In this document: one piece after another, positions 25,049 through 36,777 of the stretch
How the letters are laid out: each line of letters begins with the position of its first letter
How positions within the stretch are numbered: position 1 is the first letter of the stretch
Notes under the pieces: model-generated
Told to the model about the DNA's origin: nothing
Database searches by the model: none
What the model saw: the letters and a program-made list of their open reading frames with translations, nothing else
NCBI GenBank assembly: GCA_021397845.1
Contig: CM038044.1
Span: forward strand, 40,224,354-40,288,353
DNA length: 64,000 nt
Source of the DNA: Areca catechu
Taxonomy: Eukaryota; Streptophyta; Magnoliopsida; Arecales; Arecaceae
Direction: 5' to 3'
Position numbers and translations under genes: made by a program

Positions 25049-25331
25049 GTTTTGTTCAAGAATGTCTGTTTCTTTATGTTCAAACTTCTTGGTGTTAGAA
25101 GAAAACACTTTGATGATATGATCTAGTTAGGGAATGTCCCAAGGTATCTAGATTGGGATGCTGGGATACTGGTGGGACGTCCTGTCCCAACACATGGGAT
25201 GGTACCCTATCCTGGTGTCCCACGAAACGTTCCGCCGGGATCTGAATCCTTGGTTTTGTTCAAGAATGTCTGTTTCTTTATGTTCAAACTTCTTGGTGTT
25301 AGAAGAAAACACTTTGATGATCTGATCTAGT
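24924..25331 (+). repeat. 204-bp tandem duplication spanning the MITE 3' half
   Basis: Unit 1 is 24924-25127 and unit 2 is 25128-25331, a period of exactly 204 bases. By eye they differ at about four positions. Each unit holds the right half of a family A MITE plus about 80 bases of flank. The MITE's left end is not duplicated, so this happened after insertion and was not a transposition. Confidence 0.92.
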
Positions 25332-26907
25332 TTTATTTTATTTTTTTGTCAATTTTTTTGTCAATTTTTTTAATCTATAGGCTTTCTTGCAACCAAATGA
25401 TCTAATTTTATTAGTAATTTTATAATTTACATTTTGATTTTCTCATTTTGCATAGACAATTACTTATCTACATAACCAAATATCTTCATGCATTGTTAAA
25501 CATGATGAAAAGACTGGACCCTCCAAGAATATGTGAGGGTAGAAAATGAAATATCCTATATTTTTCTAGGTAAATTGCAACAAGGGCCAAAAATTTGAGT
25601 ATCCTTGCTTCAGGTTGTCATGTCAAGGAAAATCTATTATTAGCTTTAATTTTTTAATTTTAATATACAAGTCAGTGCTTAAGGAACCGTTCAGGGACAT
25701 ATCCACTCCATATTTCACCATCCTTAGAAATATGAGAGATTAGAGAGTAGCAATAGGTGGTAAAATGTTTTAGGTGTTTACCAAAGTTTCTTGTAATATT
25801 AGGTGCTATATTGAAGCATAGAAAACATGCCTATCTGATGGTGTAGAGAATGTATCGCTGCAGTTTTTCATATTGCAATATCTTGTGCTTACGCACTGCT
25901 TGTGTGCCTGCAATTCAGTTGCATTCAGTTCAAATACAGGTTGCAAACCACAAAAACTGATTTTGTTTGATTTGTTGTAATTGGAAACTGCAAATACAAT
26001 GGCAACTATTTGGTTGTATAATGCTGAAAGAGATAATAACCTTGCAAATGATCTGGTAAGTTTACCCCAAGAAATAGTTATCATGTTATTTTTATAATTA
26101 TAATAAAAGTAATGATATTATTAAATTACTATTGGATTATTATGATAATTATAATATTAATTATATCACTATAAAATAATTTGGTACTATAATAATTAGA
26201 TATATTATTAAAATCATAATATATATTTACAATATATGTTATTATAATGATTAATAATTATTATATATTAATATTATATATTAATTATGATTATTACTAT
26301 AATATTGGTACAAATTATGCTGATAATCATAAGGATATAATGATGGTATTAATAATAAGAAAATATGATGCAAAAAATGTTATGTTCATAATAATAGTTA
26401 TATTGTTAACAATATAACAATAATTATTATAGTACTATAATATTACAAAGTCTGTTTTACATTCACTAATTATGTATATGTTATAATAGCAAATATATGT
26501 TTACTATTTTTTAAAGTAATTTGTATTTATTTAATATGTTACAATTGTATAATATTAAGTTTCAGTGGTTAGAGACTGGTGAGGGGACTTCCTTGAGGGT
26601 TGCTTCCTATGGCAACAAATCTTATAATTGGAACTGCAGTCAATTTTGCTTGTAGTTCCATTTATAACATTTGGAGCCATTTTAGTAGTTCATATGCAGC
26701 CTGCAGTTGCAATTGCATGCATCCAAATGGTTGTTTTTGGATGCCTGCAATTAGACCTGCCTAAGTGCATGCAAGCAAAGAGCCCTCTAAATCATTTTGA
26801 TCTATTCTCATAATATATTTGGACTTTGCTATATGGACTGACACAAGGGAGTTGCATAAAGTAGCAAATAGGAATAACAGATTAATTACACCATTTTGCA
26901 CTAGATG
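25332..26907 (+). other. AT-rich intron sequence up to the Tat insertion
   Basis: About 26080-26570 is almost pure A/T with ataat/attat words. No coding region was recognised. The last five bases (26903-26907, agatg) are the target duplication of the Tat element. Confidence 0.5.
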
Positions 26908-27634
26908 TGTTGCGTCCAAACAAATTACAACAAGCTTGAATCAAAAGAAAAGTGGATTGAGCTGATTTGATCTAGCTCTCTATCATCTTCTCAGAGGATC
27001 TAGGTGATGAGGTAGCTCTCAAGCTTGTTAATGATGTCTGGATTGGAACAGATATGATCTGAAGGAAAACTAGGCAAAGAATGGCGTAGAAAAGAAGAAG
27101 TAGCAGAAGTCCCATCACCATCGCACTCGAAGGTATTTATAGGGTACGAACTTAACTGCTTACAGCTGGCATCTAGCTGTTAAACGGTTAATCCAGGACC
27201 GTGAGCACATGCAGTGAAAGTCATCTATAATTGATCAGCCATTCATCCATAGTTGATCGGCCATTCATCCATAGTTGATCATCCCTTCATCCATAGTTGA
27301 TCGTCCCTTCATCCATAGTTGATCGGCCCTTCTCCAGAGGTTGAATGATCTCTGCATTATTTGAATATTAATAAGCTTTACCTTTCATAAAAGTTAGCCA
27401 ATTACCTGGAAGTTAGTCAATCTTATGCTTATTGAACATTGATCGGCTTTATGCTTCTTGAATATTGATCATATTTGTGCCTATTGGGCATTGATCATAT
27501 TTGTGCATATTGGACATTGATCGGCTTTACATCTCTTAGATATTGATCAGCCTTGTGCCTCTTAGTCGTTGATTAGCCAGCTTCAAGCTTTTAATAGATC
27601 AGCATAAACAGACCAAACTTGTCATATCCCAACA
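26908..27634 (-). repeat. 3' LTR of the Tat element
   Basis: 727 bp. It holds five 23-bp units (catccatagttgatcggccc-like, about 27225-27335) and about 26-bp units around attgatcatatttgtgcc (about 27440-27520). It is longer than its partner by 29 bp: one extra 26-bp unit plus a 3-bp aga. A minus-strand TATA box CTATAAATACC lies near 27131-27141. Confidence 0.92.
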
Positions 27635-27651
27635 CTAGTCCCCCCAGTTTC
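27635..27651 (-). other. Polypurine tract of the Tat element
   Basis: On the minus strand it reads AACTGGGGGGACTAG directly before the 3' LTR TGTTGGG, a typical plus-strand primer for this lineage. Confidence 0.8.
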
Positions 27652-27975
27652 TGAATTCATTAATTAGAAATCAGAAACTGTCAGAAGCTTCCGTTTTGGG
27701 GCAGCACGCTTTGATGACGTGTCGAACTTTGACTGGGGAGGCGGTTATAAAAACTAACAGCCGTATCTTCCTCTCATCATTGTAATTTTCAAAATCCAAG
27801 AAAGCCGAAAGATTTTCGCCAAAATAAATGCATCCATCTTGTCAATAGATTTCTACCGTCGGATTATAAAAGATCTTTTCAATCCTTCGAGAAACCCAAT
27901 CAATATTTATGGACACGTGGCCAGATTTGAATCGATCTCATTAATCGAGGGAAATCCTGAACCGTTGAAGGATAC

Positions 27976-27983
27976 TATATAAA
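27976..27983 (+). promoter_or_regulatory. TATA box of antisense module A
   Basis: TATATAAA, 139 bases before the ATG at 28122, in text resembling a plant core promoter (aaacaccaccc follows). It lies on the strand opposite to gag-pol and in the same direction as the host ARID-HMG gene. Confidence 0.6.
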
Positions 27984-28121
27984 CACCACCCTTCTCAGAA
28001 AAATAGGTTTTCACCATTCCAATCTCTTTGCCTTAGGAGTAAAAGAAAATTTTCAGGTCGGCCTCTATTCTTCCTCTGCCTTCTCTTTTAAGTTGATCTT
28101 CCTTTACTTTCTTTTTCAACT

Positions 28122-30266
28122 ATGGCTAGAGTATTAGAGGTCAGTCATGTAGAAAATCCTGAAGAATCCACTTCCCAACAATAGAAAAAACAAGCCGAAT
28201 CAATGAAGATGAGCGATATTAGGTCTTCTTTAACCGAACATCAAATTTTAGCATTAAAACAATATTATAACATTTCAGATGATTATGCTGTAATCCTCCC
28301 CAATTCTGAAGAACAAATAGATCGGCCTCCACCCGGCAGCTTGACCATTTACGAGGAACATCTAAGGGCCAGTCTTAGATTTCCGATTCATCCTTTTTTC
28401 CTTACAATCTTCAGATTGTATCGGGTACCATCTCAGCTGACCGCTAATAGTATCCGAATCATTTGTGCATTCTTGATCCTTTGCAAGGACGCGGATATAA
28501 TCCCAAAGACTTCTCTTTTTACCACTTTATTTGTACTGAAACGAGACTTTCACGGCCATGAGTGGTGGGTGATTAACCTACGCCATGGTCAAAAATTTAT
28601 CTCGGGGCTTCCTTCGGCCATTCACGGTTGGAAGCCCCGTTTCTTTTACATCATCTCCAAAATCTCCTGAGACTTTACTATTAGCCAAAGGGAACCCCGA
28701 CTGACTCCTAATGATGGCAAGAAGGTCCTGTCTTCCGACCAAGAAGATTACGAGAAGCTTACGAGGATGGAGGTTCCTCCGATTAAAGAACTTCTCAATG
28801 AAAGAGGGCTTTTTTCGGCAAAAATCCAGCCCTAAACCTTCTTTAGGTATCTCCATTGTTGATACTGTTTCATCATTCCTTATTATCAATCAATCTTAAT
28901 CTCTGATTTCTCAACTGTTACAGATACGTCAGTTATGGTAGATGTTCGAAAGCTTCGGAAACTTTCGAAGAAGAGAAAAGCTGAAGCCACCCCTCCCAAT
29001 CAAGAAAAGAGAGTAAAAAGACCGAAGAAAATAAAACCGACAAATCCAACAGCTTCGGTAGTCTCATCAGATCCCATCTCTCTGATACTGATAGCAAGCG
29101 TGTTGGAGGATGACGAAGTTCCGTTGTCAACATCCCTTCAACCTCTACCACAAGAAAGATGACCAATGGAACTTTTAGGAGCCGGTCCATCGTTACCTTC
29201 TGCTGACCAGACTGATAAAGGAAAAGCTCCAATGAGGGAAGAAGAAGAAAGAACTTCGGCCGCAAATATTTCGGCCGATTTTTCCGTATACGCCGATGAT
29301 TCGGGCCTGAATGACCCAATGCTGGCCCGTCATCTTCTGAACTCCATCATTATTCCAAGAGACTGGGAAATCACTAAGTCCAAGTAGATTGATGACACCA
29401 TCCTGTTACTTCATCCTACTTTACTAAAGGTATAGGATAAAACTTGTTCTCTTTTTTTTAAAAAAAAGTTAATTGTTTTTGTTTTTTGTTATTATTAAAT
29501 CTGACTAATCTGAAATATAAATAAACAGCTCGTTCATGGAATCTGAATCATGGATGAGAGTTTAAAAAATTTCGACCAGTTCCACAAAACCATGTGCAAC
29601 GAGGTGAACGTTGCCAAGGCGGAAAAAGAAGTTGCTGAAGAACTAAAGACCGCCATGGAGAAGAAATTGGAAGAATCAGCAGTCAAAACATCAGCTCTAG
29701 AAGCAGAGCTGAAGGAAGCAAGGTCGAAAATAAATACTATGGAATCAAAGCTGAAGAAGAAAAATAAGAAAATCCGATCAATGTCCCTTAAGTTAGAGGG
29801 AGCTGAAGAAAAGATCTTAACAGCCAAAAAAAAGGTTTTAGCGGCTGAAGAAAAAGTGTTAACGGCAACCAAAAGGATCGAACAAGCCATTGAAGAGGCC
29901 GTTAATGGAGCTGTAAAAGCATATGTTCAATCGAAAGTTTTTGATGATAAACTCCATGAGGCGGGAGTAGAAAGCTACAACCTCGGTCTTGCCGATTGTT
30001 TGAATAAGGTAAAGAAATATTACCCTGACCTAGATACTTCAATGATAGAGGAAGACTCCGATGATGAGGATTCCGATGAAGAAAATTCTAACAAGGAAGA
30101 TCAGGTCGGAAAACAAACTACAGATCAACCCGAAGACACAATCGGCGACCAAATCAAAAAACCGGCACCAAATTTTCAAATTCCAGAAGATGTACCAACA
30201 GTTCTTACTGTAGATCAAGTTGAAATAGAAGAAAATATAGTCGAACAAAATATAAATGATCAATGA
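28122..30266 (+). pseudogene. Antisense module A: Tat extra ORF (gypsy-type transposon domain plus coiled coil)
   Basis: Starts at 28122. The first exon (to about 28846) encodes a domain resembling the 'putative gypsy type transposon' family found in Tat elements, with LPPGSLTIYEEHL-like, ANSIRIICAFLI-like and HEWWVI segments, then LTPNDGKKVL. After an intron of about 77 bp (junction not exact) comes a Lys-rich segment, then KGKAP and IPRDWE. A second intron is 29430-29528, phase 0. The last exon (29529-30266) is a long Glu/Lys coiled coil, a conserved KVFDDKLHEAGVESYNLG patch and an acidic tail. In-frame stops at 28182, 28668, 29160 and about 29388 break it. Its role is unknown. Confidence 0.75.
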
Positions 30267-30984
30267 TGTAAGAACTTATTTTGCTTTTAACAGGAAATGA
30301 AGAATCTTTCTTTTTAGCAATGTTTCTTGAATTGCAAAAGTTGCACTTTTCATAAATGGAAAAATTTTCTAAGTATAAAATCATCGGATCAAACAAAGAA
30401 ATTTTTAAAGAAGACCGATCTAATCACAAAATTATTCAAAACACTAATTCTTATTTGAAAAAATCCAGTTAAAACAATTCTGAACAAGTTCATCGAACAA
30501 GAATCTTTAACGAAAAAAATTGATCGGAAAGCACAATTTCTGACTCTTCCTAAAGGAGAAGTCAACACTTACCAAATATCTCTGAATTAACCAGGCCTTT
30601 AACTTGCTCATGGACGATATAATGCTCTCATCTGATTTACTGAATATCCTATCCCTTTTCCTCAGTATTTTAAGAAAAAGTATACTTTGTAAAGATTTTT
30701 CTAGGAAAAGTCTAATAAGCCATCATACCAACTTTGCCAAATGTTAACTTTCTGTCGGAAGAGCAGTTGGTCGGCAGATCGTATAACCGCATTTGTCAGG
30801 ACTTAAGAGGCCGTACAAGTTCAAATTCAAATTCAAATTACATGCCTTTATATACATATTTTACAACTGACTTTCTGAGAATCAGAAGCGGCGCACGGAT
30901 TCCCACCAAATCAAGATCTTAAACATGTAGAGATCTCCTGATATCTCGGAATTTGGACCATAAATCATAGCCATTGGCAACCTC
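30267..30984. other. Spacer between the two antisense modules
   Basis: No open frame of note. AT-rich text with atcgg/gatcgg words shared with the rest of the element. The last 15 bases contain an inverted CCAAT (attgg at about 30973) just ahead of the second TATA box. Confidence 0.5.
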
Positions 30985-30993
30985 TATATAAAG
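30985..30993 (+). promoter_or_regulatory. TATA box of antisense module B
   Basis: TATATAAAG 118 bases before the ATG at 31103, with attgg about 12 bases upstream. The spacing to the start is close to that in module A, which supports the two being copies of one promoter-gene unit. Confidence 0.6.
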
Positions 30994-31102
30994 AGGTCCC
31001 AGGCCCAGGGCTTTGAACCAATTTTGTCCCAAGTATTTTTCTTTTAAAACTCCTTGTTCCAAGGAATACTCCTTAATAAGAGATCTTCACCGTAGTCGAG
31101 AG

Positions 31103-32256
31103 ATGGAGCCAAGTAACAAGAAACCTCATCAAATGCCGAAGAGAAAAGTCGGACCAGTACGGTTCAGAGAGGAAAGGTCATGTGTAAGAAGAAAGCGTTT
31201 GTCAAAAAATACCTCCGATAAGCCAGAAATTCCTGAATCTATCGCTTCTTCATCTGAGGAAGAACAAAAGCCTTCCATTCCACTTCCAAAAGGAACAGAT
31301 CATGACCCACCCGCTAAACCCACCCGCTAAACATACTTCAACGGAGAAAGGAAAAGCTCCTCTGGAGGAACCAGTTGATCCGAATGATGGCAAAGCCGTT
31401 CAAATACTAGTTTCCGATACAAGCATTAACAATCTGAAGTTGGAAAAAACCATACTGCAGTCTACCATTCTTCGGAGAGATTGGGAGACAACAATTAAAC
31501 ATGGAGTGAAAGAAATTCTATCTTCCATCTATCCAGAAATCAGAAAGGTTAATAATAATCCTTCTCTTTCCAAAACATCTTATTTGTATTTTAATGATTG
31601 TTCCAAAATTTTTTTTTTTTGTTCGGTTTGTTAATGATATCTCCATGATCGAAGAGAGCTGGGATCAAGCAACTAACCTGCAAGGAGATCTTCAAAAGCA
31701 ACTGGCTGCAGCTAAGGAAGAAAAAGACAAAGCTGTCACTTATCGGAAAGTCTTCGAATCAAGAGTTGTCCTATTGACTATGAAGATCTTGTCTCTGCAA
31801 AACCAACTAAGACAAACTGAAAGGCATACCCACCAATTTGTGGAGGATTGAGCCAGAAGAAGAAAAATACTTCGGCAGGCAGATGAAGCCATAGAGGAAA
31901 AAACTCGGGCATATGAAGTAGTATTAAGTCAAAATCTCCTGATGAAGGAGAAAATATCATTTCTTGAAGAAAAGCTGAAGCAAACCGAACAAGAAAATGC
32001 CTTGCTGATCCAACAGAAGCCCCTTGTAATCGAAGAATTTAAAAAATCTAAAGCATTTGAAGATGGAATAAACCGAGTTGGGGCAAAAGGCTACAAGCTC
32101 GATTTCGAAGACTGTATTAATGGAATCAAGAAATTATACCTTGACCTTGATCTTTCCTTTATTTCCATAGATTATTCTGCAGAGAAAGAAGAGGGAAAGC
32201 CAACCAACGATCCGATAATGTTGCCTATCAAAGAAACATCAGAAAGAGCTGAATAA
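31103..32256 (+). pseudogene. Antisense module B: shorter, diverged copy of module A
   Basis: Basic N-terminus (RREERSC-like, Lys/Arg-rich), then KGKAP, LRRDWE, a phase-0 donor at 31548 in the same place as module A's second donor, then a coiled coil and KAFEDGINRVGAKGYKL, DCINGIKKLYLDLDLSFI. These patches line up with KGKAP, IPRDWE and DCLNKVKKYYPDLD of module A. The N-terminal transposon domain is missing. A 13-bp direct duplication near 31304-31329 shifts the frame. A stop lies at about 31849. The expected acceptor AG at about 31625 reads GG. Confidence 0.72.
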
Positions 32257-32449
32257 TATATGTAATAGAGAACTGGTGGTAATTTCACTGCTGCTTTTTT
32301 TTTCCCTTTTGTAACCAGAATATTAATGAAGTATTTTATTTTTCGTCAATATACTAGATCATACTTTTAGATATTTTAAGATAACATCATTGATAAAATA
32401 ATAAACCATGCTATTCACCATCAATTGTCATATGATTAACTTTTCAATT

Positions 32450-32825
32450 GATCAGCAAATTATTCCAGATCATTGAGTACAGATGAGCTAGTGGGTCAGG
32501 TCAACCCAATTTGTCGGATTGTGATCAACTTATCAATACGACCTTTTGATCAGTTATTCTGATCATTAAATATTGATGAGTTAGTGGGTCAGGCTAACTC
32601 GATTTGTCAGACTATGATTAGCTTATCAGGCCAACCTTTGGATCAGTTATTCTGATCATTTATTACCGATGAGTTAGTGGGTCAGACTAACTTTATTTAT
32701 TGGATTGTGGTCAGCTTATCAGGCCAGCCTTTTGATCAGTTATTCTGATCATTTATTACTGATGAGTTAGTGGGTCAGACTAACTCTATTTATTGGATTG
32801 TGGTCAGCTTATCAGGCTAACCTTT
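32450..32825. repeat. 93-bp tandem repeat block of the Tat element
   Basis: Four units beginning gatcag at 32450, 32548, 32641 and 32734; the last two spacings are exactly 93 bp. Each holds gatgagttagtgggtcag and tcagcttatcagg. It lies between the converging ends of pol (minus) and module B (plus). Confidence 0.85.
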
Positions 32826-32903
32826 CTTTTCTCTATTTTTTAAAGAATATTTCAATATCATATATTTCCTTCATATAAAAGGATAAAGAAAAAGAGGATG
32901 TCT

Positions 32904-34249
32904 TTATTGATGGTATTTGCATAGATTTTCTACATTCCATGGCCTTGCCAATGGATAACTATCTAGACTTTCAAATCGATAGGTTCCTGATCGCACAACT
33001 TCAGTGAGACGATAAGGGCCTTCCCAATTTGGAGCAAGTTTGCCCTGTTCAGTTGGTCTGGATACAGTTGTTCGGCGCAGAACAAGGTCTCTAATCCGAA
33101 AGATTCAAGCCTTTATCCTTGAATTATAATACCGCGCTACCCTTTGTCGGTAAGCTGCCATTTTCAGTTGTGCCTGCAACCTGGAATTTTCAAGCAGATC
33201 AAGATCAGTTCTCCTTAGATCATCATTATTATACTCCTCGAAGCAATCAGTTCTTCTGGAATGAAGGACAATCTCTATAGGTAGCATCGCTTCACTCCCA
33301 TAAGCAAGATTAAACGAAGATTTACCCATGGTAGATTGGGGAGTTGTTCGGTAGGCCCATGGAACAGAGTTAAGTTCATCAACCCAAGATCCTTTGGTTT
33401 CATTTAATCGGATTTTCAATCCATGAAGGATTGTCTGATTAGTTACCTTAGCTTCCTCATTAGCCTGAGGATGTCCGACAGATGTCAACTTATGAAGGAT
33501 GCCATATTGAGCCCAGAAATCCTTAAACTTCTGATTATCAAACTGCCTTTCGTTGTCTGTAATAATAGCATGAGGAATTCCAAACTGATATATAATAGAA
33601 TTTCTGACAAACATTTCAACTTTCGTTTTAGTGATAAAAGCTAGAGGCTCAACTTCTATCCATTTTATAAAATAGTCAATAGCAACGATCAAAAATTCAC
33701 TGCCCTGAGGCTGGAGGAAACGGACCAAGAATGTCCATTCCCCATTGAGCAAAGGACCAAAGAGCTATTAGCTGTGTTAGCTGACTGGCAGGACGCCTCT
33801 GAATATTTGCATACCTTTGACAGGAATCGTATTTTCTTACAAAATCTGTAGCATCCTTCTGCATAGTCGACCAGTAATATCCCTGCCTTACAATTTTATA
33901 GGCTAAAGACTTTCCTCCCAAATGATCACCGCATATTCTTTCATGTACCTCTCTAAGAGCATAATCGGCATCCGAAGGAGACAGATACTTCAATAATGGC
34001 TGGAAAAATGATTTTTTTATATAACAAGCCATCTAAAATGACATACTGAGCAGCAAACCTCCAAATTTGTTTAGCTTCTATACTATTTTTAGGCAATACT
34101 CCTTCAGTCAGATATTTGATTATCGAGCTCATCCAATCCATCTCTGGCTCTATTTGAAGAATCTTTTCTTTTTCTATTGCAGAGATACTAGGGATTTCCA
34201 AATGTTCTACAAAAGTCCGACCTATTTGGTCAGATGTAGAAGTAGCCAA
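32904..34249 (-). pseudogene. Tat integrase
   Basis: Minus-strand order: zinc-binding end (HERICGDHLG, then KYDSCQRYAN, where the first Cys of the pair is Tyr), catalytic core with MDILG, ITDNE and NEEAK supplying the D-D-E residues, the AYRTTPQSTMGKSSFNLAYG stretch, and a C-terminal part with GPYRL and RPWNVENLCKYHQ ending in a stop at 32904-32906. A frameshift near 33700-33740 and a stop near 33103 split it. It would insert the cDNA into the chromosome. Confidence 0.88.
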
Positions 34250-34680
34250 TCTAGATAATGAATCGGCTCAAGAGTTTTCAGTCCTAGGGACATGGCTGAT
34301 ATCCTAAAAATCAAATGAAGTTCCAAGCTCTTGAACCTTCTTCAAGTATAAAGCTAATATGGCATCACGAACTTCAAAATCTCCTTTTACTTGGTTAACA
34401 ACTAATTGAGAGTCAGACAATACCTTTAGTCATCGGACATTTAATTCCTTAGCAATTCTCAGACCAGCTAGGAGAGCCTCATATTCAGCTTGATTATTAG
34501 AAAATTTGAAAGAAAACCTGAGTGCATACTCCATAACATCTCCGCTTGGATTGGATAAGATCAATCCTGCTCCACAGCCAGAAGAATTTGAAGCTCCATC
34601 TACATGTAATACCCAAGATGCATCAGTCACCCTCATTTCATCAGATGATTGAGTTTCCTTTTCACTGTCATTCTAGGTAC
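34250..34680 (-). pseudogene. Tat RNase H (second, plant-type domain) and linker
   Basis: The stretch WVLHVDGASNSSGCGAG and NNQAEYEALLAGL gives the first Asp and Glu of the RNase H active site, and SDSQLVVNQVKG the next Asp. Tat elements carry an extra RNase H before integrase. A stop near 34273 and one at about 34427 interrupt it. Confidence 0.8.
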
Positions 34681-36240
34681 ATTCGGCTATTAAATCAGCC
34701 AGTACTTGAGCTTTCATTGCTGATCGAGGCTGATAAATAATATCATATTCACTCAATTTAACTGCCCATTTCGCCATCCGACCGGAAGTATCGGGACATT
34801 GTAAAACAGTCCTCAGAGGTTGGTCGGTCAATACAATAATACGATGAGACTGAAAATATGGCCTAAGGCGCTTAGCCGATATTATCAAAGTATAAACAAT
34901 CTTCTGAAGCTTTGGATACCTTATCTCTGCATCATGAAGGACTTTACTGATATAATAAATGGGTTTGTGCAATCCATCGGACTCCTTTCTCACCAATACA
35001 GAACTTACTGCCTCATCAGAAGCAGCCAAATAAAGATATAAGTCTTCTCCTTCTTGGAATTTAGACAATATGATCGGATTTGTCAAACACTTCTTAAGCT
35101 CTTCAAAAGCCGACTGACAGTCATCTGTCCAATTGAATTCCTTGGTTTGTCGTAGGGCTTTGAAGAAAGGCAAACATCTCTCGGCCGAACGAGAGATGAA
35201 TCGGCTTAACGAAGCGATTCGTCCAGTCAACTGTTGAATCTTTTTTTATTAACCGGTGGTCTCATATCCAAGATGGCTCGGATTTTTTCTGGGTTGGCTT
35301 CAATTCTATGCTTCGTAACCATAAAGTCCAAGAACTTTTCAGAAGTTACACCAAAGACACACTTGGTCGGATTCAATTTCATATGATTCCGTCACAGAAT
35401 ATCAAAGGCTATCTGCAGATCTTTAATGTGATCATCAGACTGATCGCTCTTAACGATCATGTCATCTACATATACTTTCATAGTTTTTCCAATTTGATCC
35501 TCAAAGATTTTGTTTACTAACCTCTGATAAGTAGCTCTAGCATTTTTAAGACCAAATGGCATTACTTTATAACAATATATTCCCCGGTCAGTGATGAAAG
35601 ACGTCTTTTCTTCATCTTCTGGACTCATTCGTATCTGGTTATATCTAGAGAAAGCATCCATAAAATTCAGAAACTTGTGTCCAGCTGTTGCATCAACCAG
35701 TTGATCAATTTTAGGCAAAGAAAATCTATCTTTATGGCATGCCTTGTTAAGATCAGTATAATCTATGCATATCCTCTATTTTCCATTAGCCTTCCTGAGC
35801 ATTACTACATTGGCAAGCCAGTCAGGATAGTGAACTTCTCTGATAAATCCAGCATCAAACAATTTGGTCACTTCTTCATTGATAACTTTTTGTCTTTCTG
35901 GGACAAAATTGCGCTTCTTTTGTCGAACAGGCCGACTAAGCGGATCAACCTTGAGCTCATGCATAATCACTTCAGTTGGAGTTCCCATTATATCAGCAGC
36001 TGTCCATGCAAATATATCAGCATTTTTTTGTAAAAAATCAACCAACTTTTTTCTTTGGTCTTCAGCAAGTAAGCTTCCAATCTGAACTGTTTTAGTAGGA
36101 TCATCCTTTATCAAAGGAACATGAATAGTCCTTTCTATTGGTATGCTGACTCCATCAGTCGGATCACGTGGATCCATTTGTTCGGTAATGGGTTTGTTGA
36201 TTGATTGTTGATTCTGGATTGTCAAACATTGACGAGCCAT
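34673..36240 (-). pseudogene. Tat reverse transcriptase and connection RNase H
   Basis: Fingers/palm motifs include REVHYPDWLANVVMLRKANG, FMDAFSRYNQI, VMPFGLKNARATYQ and the active-site YVDDM (about 35465-35480). The thumb/connection follows with LTGRIASLSRFISRS and a first RNase H-like stretch (LYLYLAASDEAVSSVLV). Stops near 35780 and 35390 and a frameshift near 35235 separate the pieces. Confidence 0.9.
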
Positions 36241-36620
36241 CTGTTGGTTTCCCCTTCTCCAATCCCATTTTGAGTTGGAAATTTCATCAAAAGATGATAG
36301 GTCGATACAACGGCTTGGAATTTATTCAGGGCAGGTCTTCCCAGAATAGCATTATAAGCAGAAGGGATTCGAACAACCATAAAGGTAAGAGGAAAGGTCC
36401 TCTGCTTTAAAGCTGTTCCAAGAGTCACGGGGAGTGTGATTTCTCCTTCTATTCCTACAGAATTTCCACCAAACCCAGTTAATGGCACATGGATCCTTCG
36501 TAGCTTATTAATCGGCAAATTCATCTTGATAAATGCATCGTAAAGCAAAACCTCGGCAGAGCTTTCATTATCAACTAAAATTCTATGTAATCAAAGTTTG
36601 CGATTATCGCAGAAATCACT
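36222..36620 (-). pseudogene. Tat aspartic protease
   Basis: The active-site segment reads LVDNESSAEV (about 36560-36590); the usual Asp-x-Gly-Ser has Glu in place of Gly. The flap and second half (GFGGNSVG, AYNAILGRPAL) are well kept. The GGA-to-GAA type change would be expected to abolish activity. A stop near 36590 precedes it. Confidence 0.8.
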
Positions 36621-36777
36621 ACAAGATCATTATATGGCGTCTGAACACCTTGTAGGTCTTCGTCAGAGAAGACCACTTCCTCGAAGCCTTTTGGGACTCC
36701 GATCATCTTCGAGACATGCATGACAAATCACCCCGACCGATCCATCAGTCGGTTGTTGGTTTGGGAGCTCCGTCCCG

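Noticed and set aside
25880..26820. Possible large MITE with cctgcaatt-containing ends around an AT-rich core
   Set aside because: The arms do not pair beyond about ten bases and no target duplication was found.
29534..29890. Minus-strand 118-codon frame rich in Ser/Phe/Ala
   Set aside because: It is the complement of the Glu/Lys coiled coil of antisense module A.
32450..32825. Regular repeats with near-palindromes, CRISPR-like at first sight
   Set aside because: Units are 93 bp, similar along their whole length with no unique spacers, and sit inside a plant retrotransposon.
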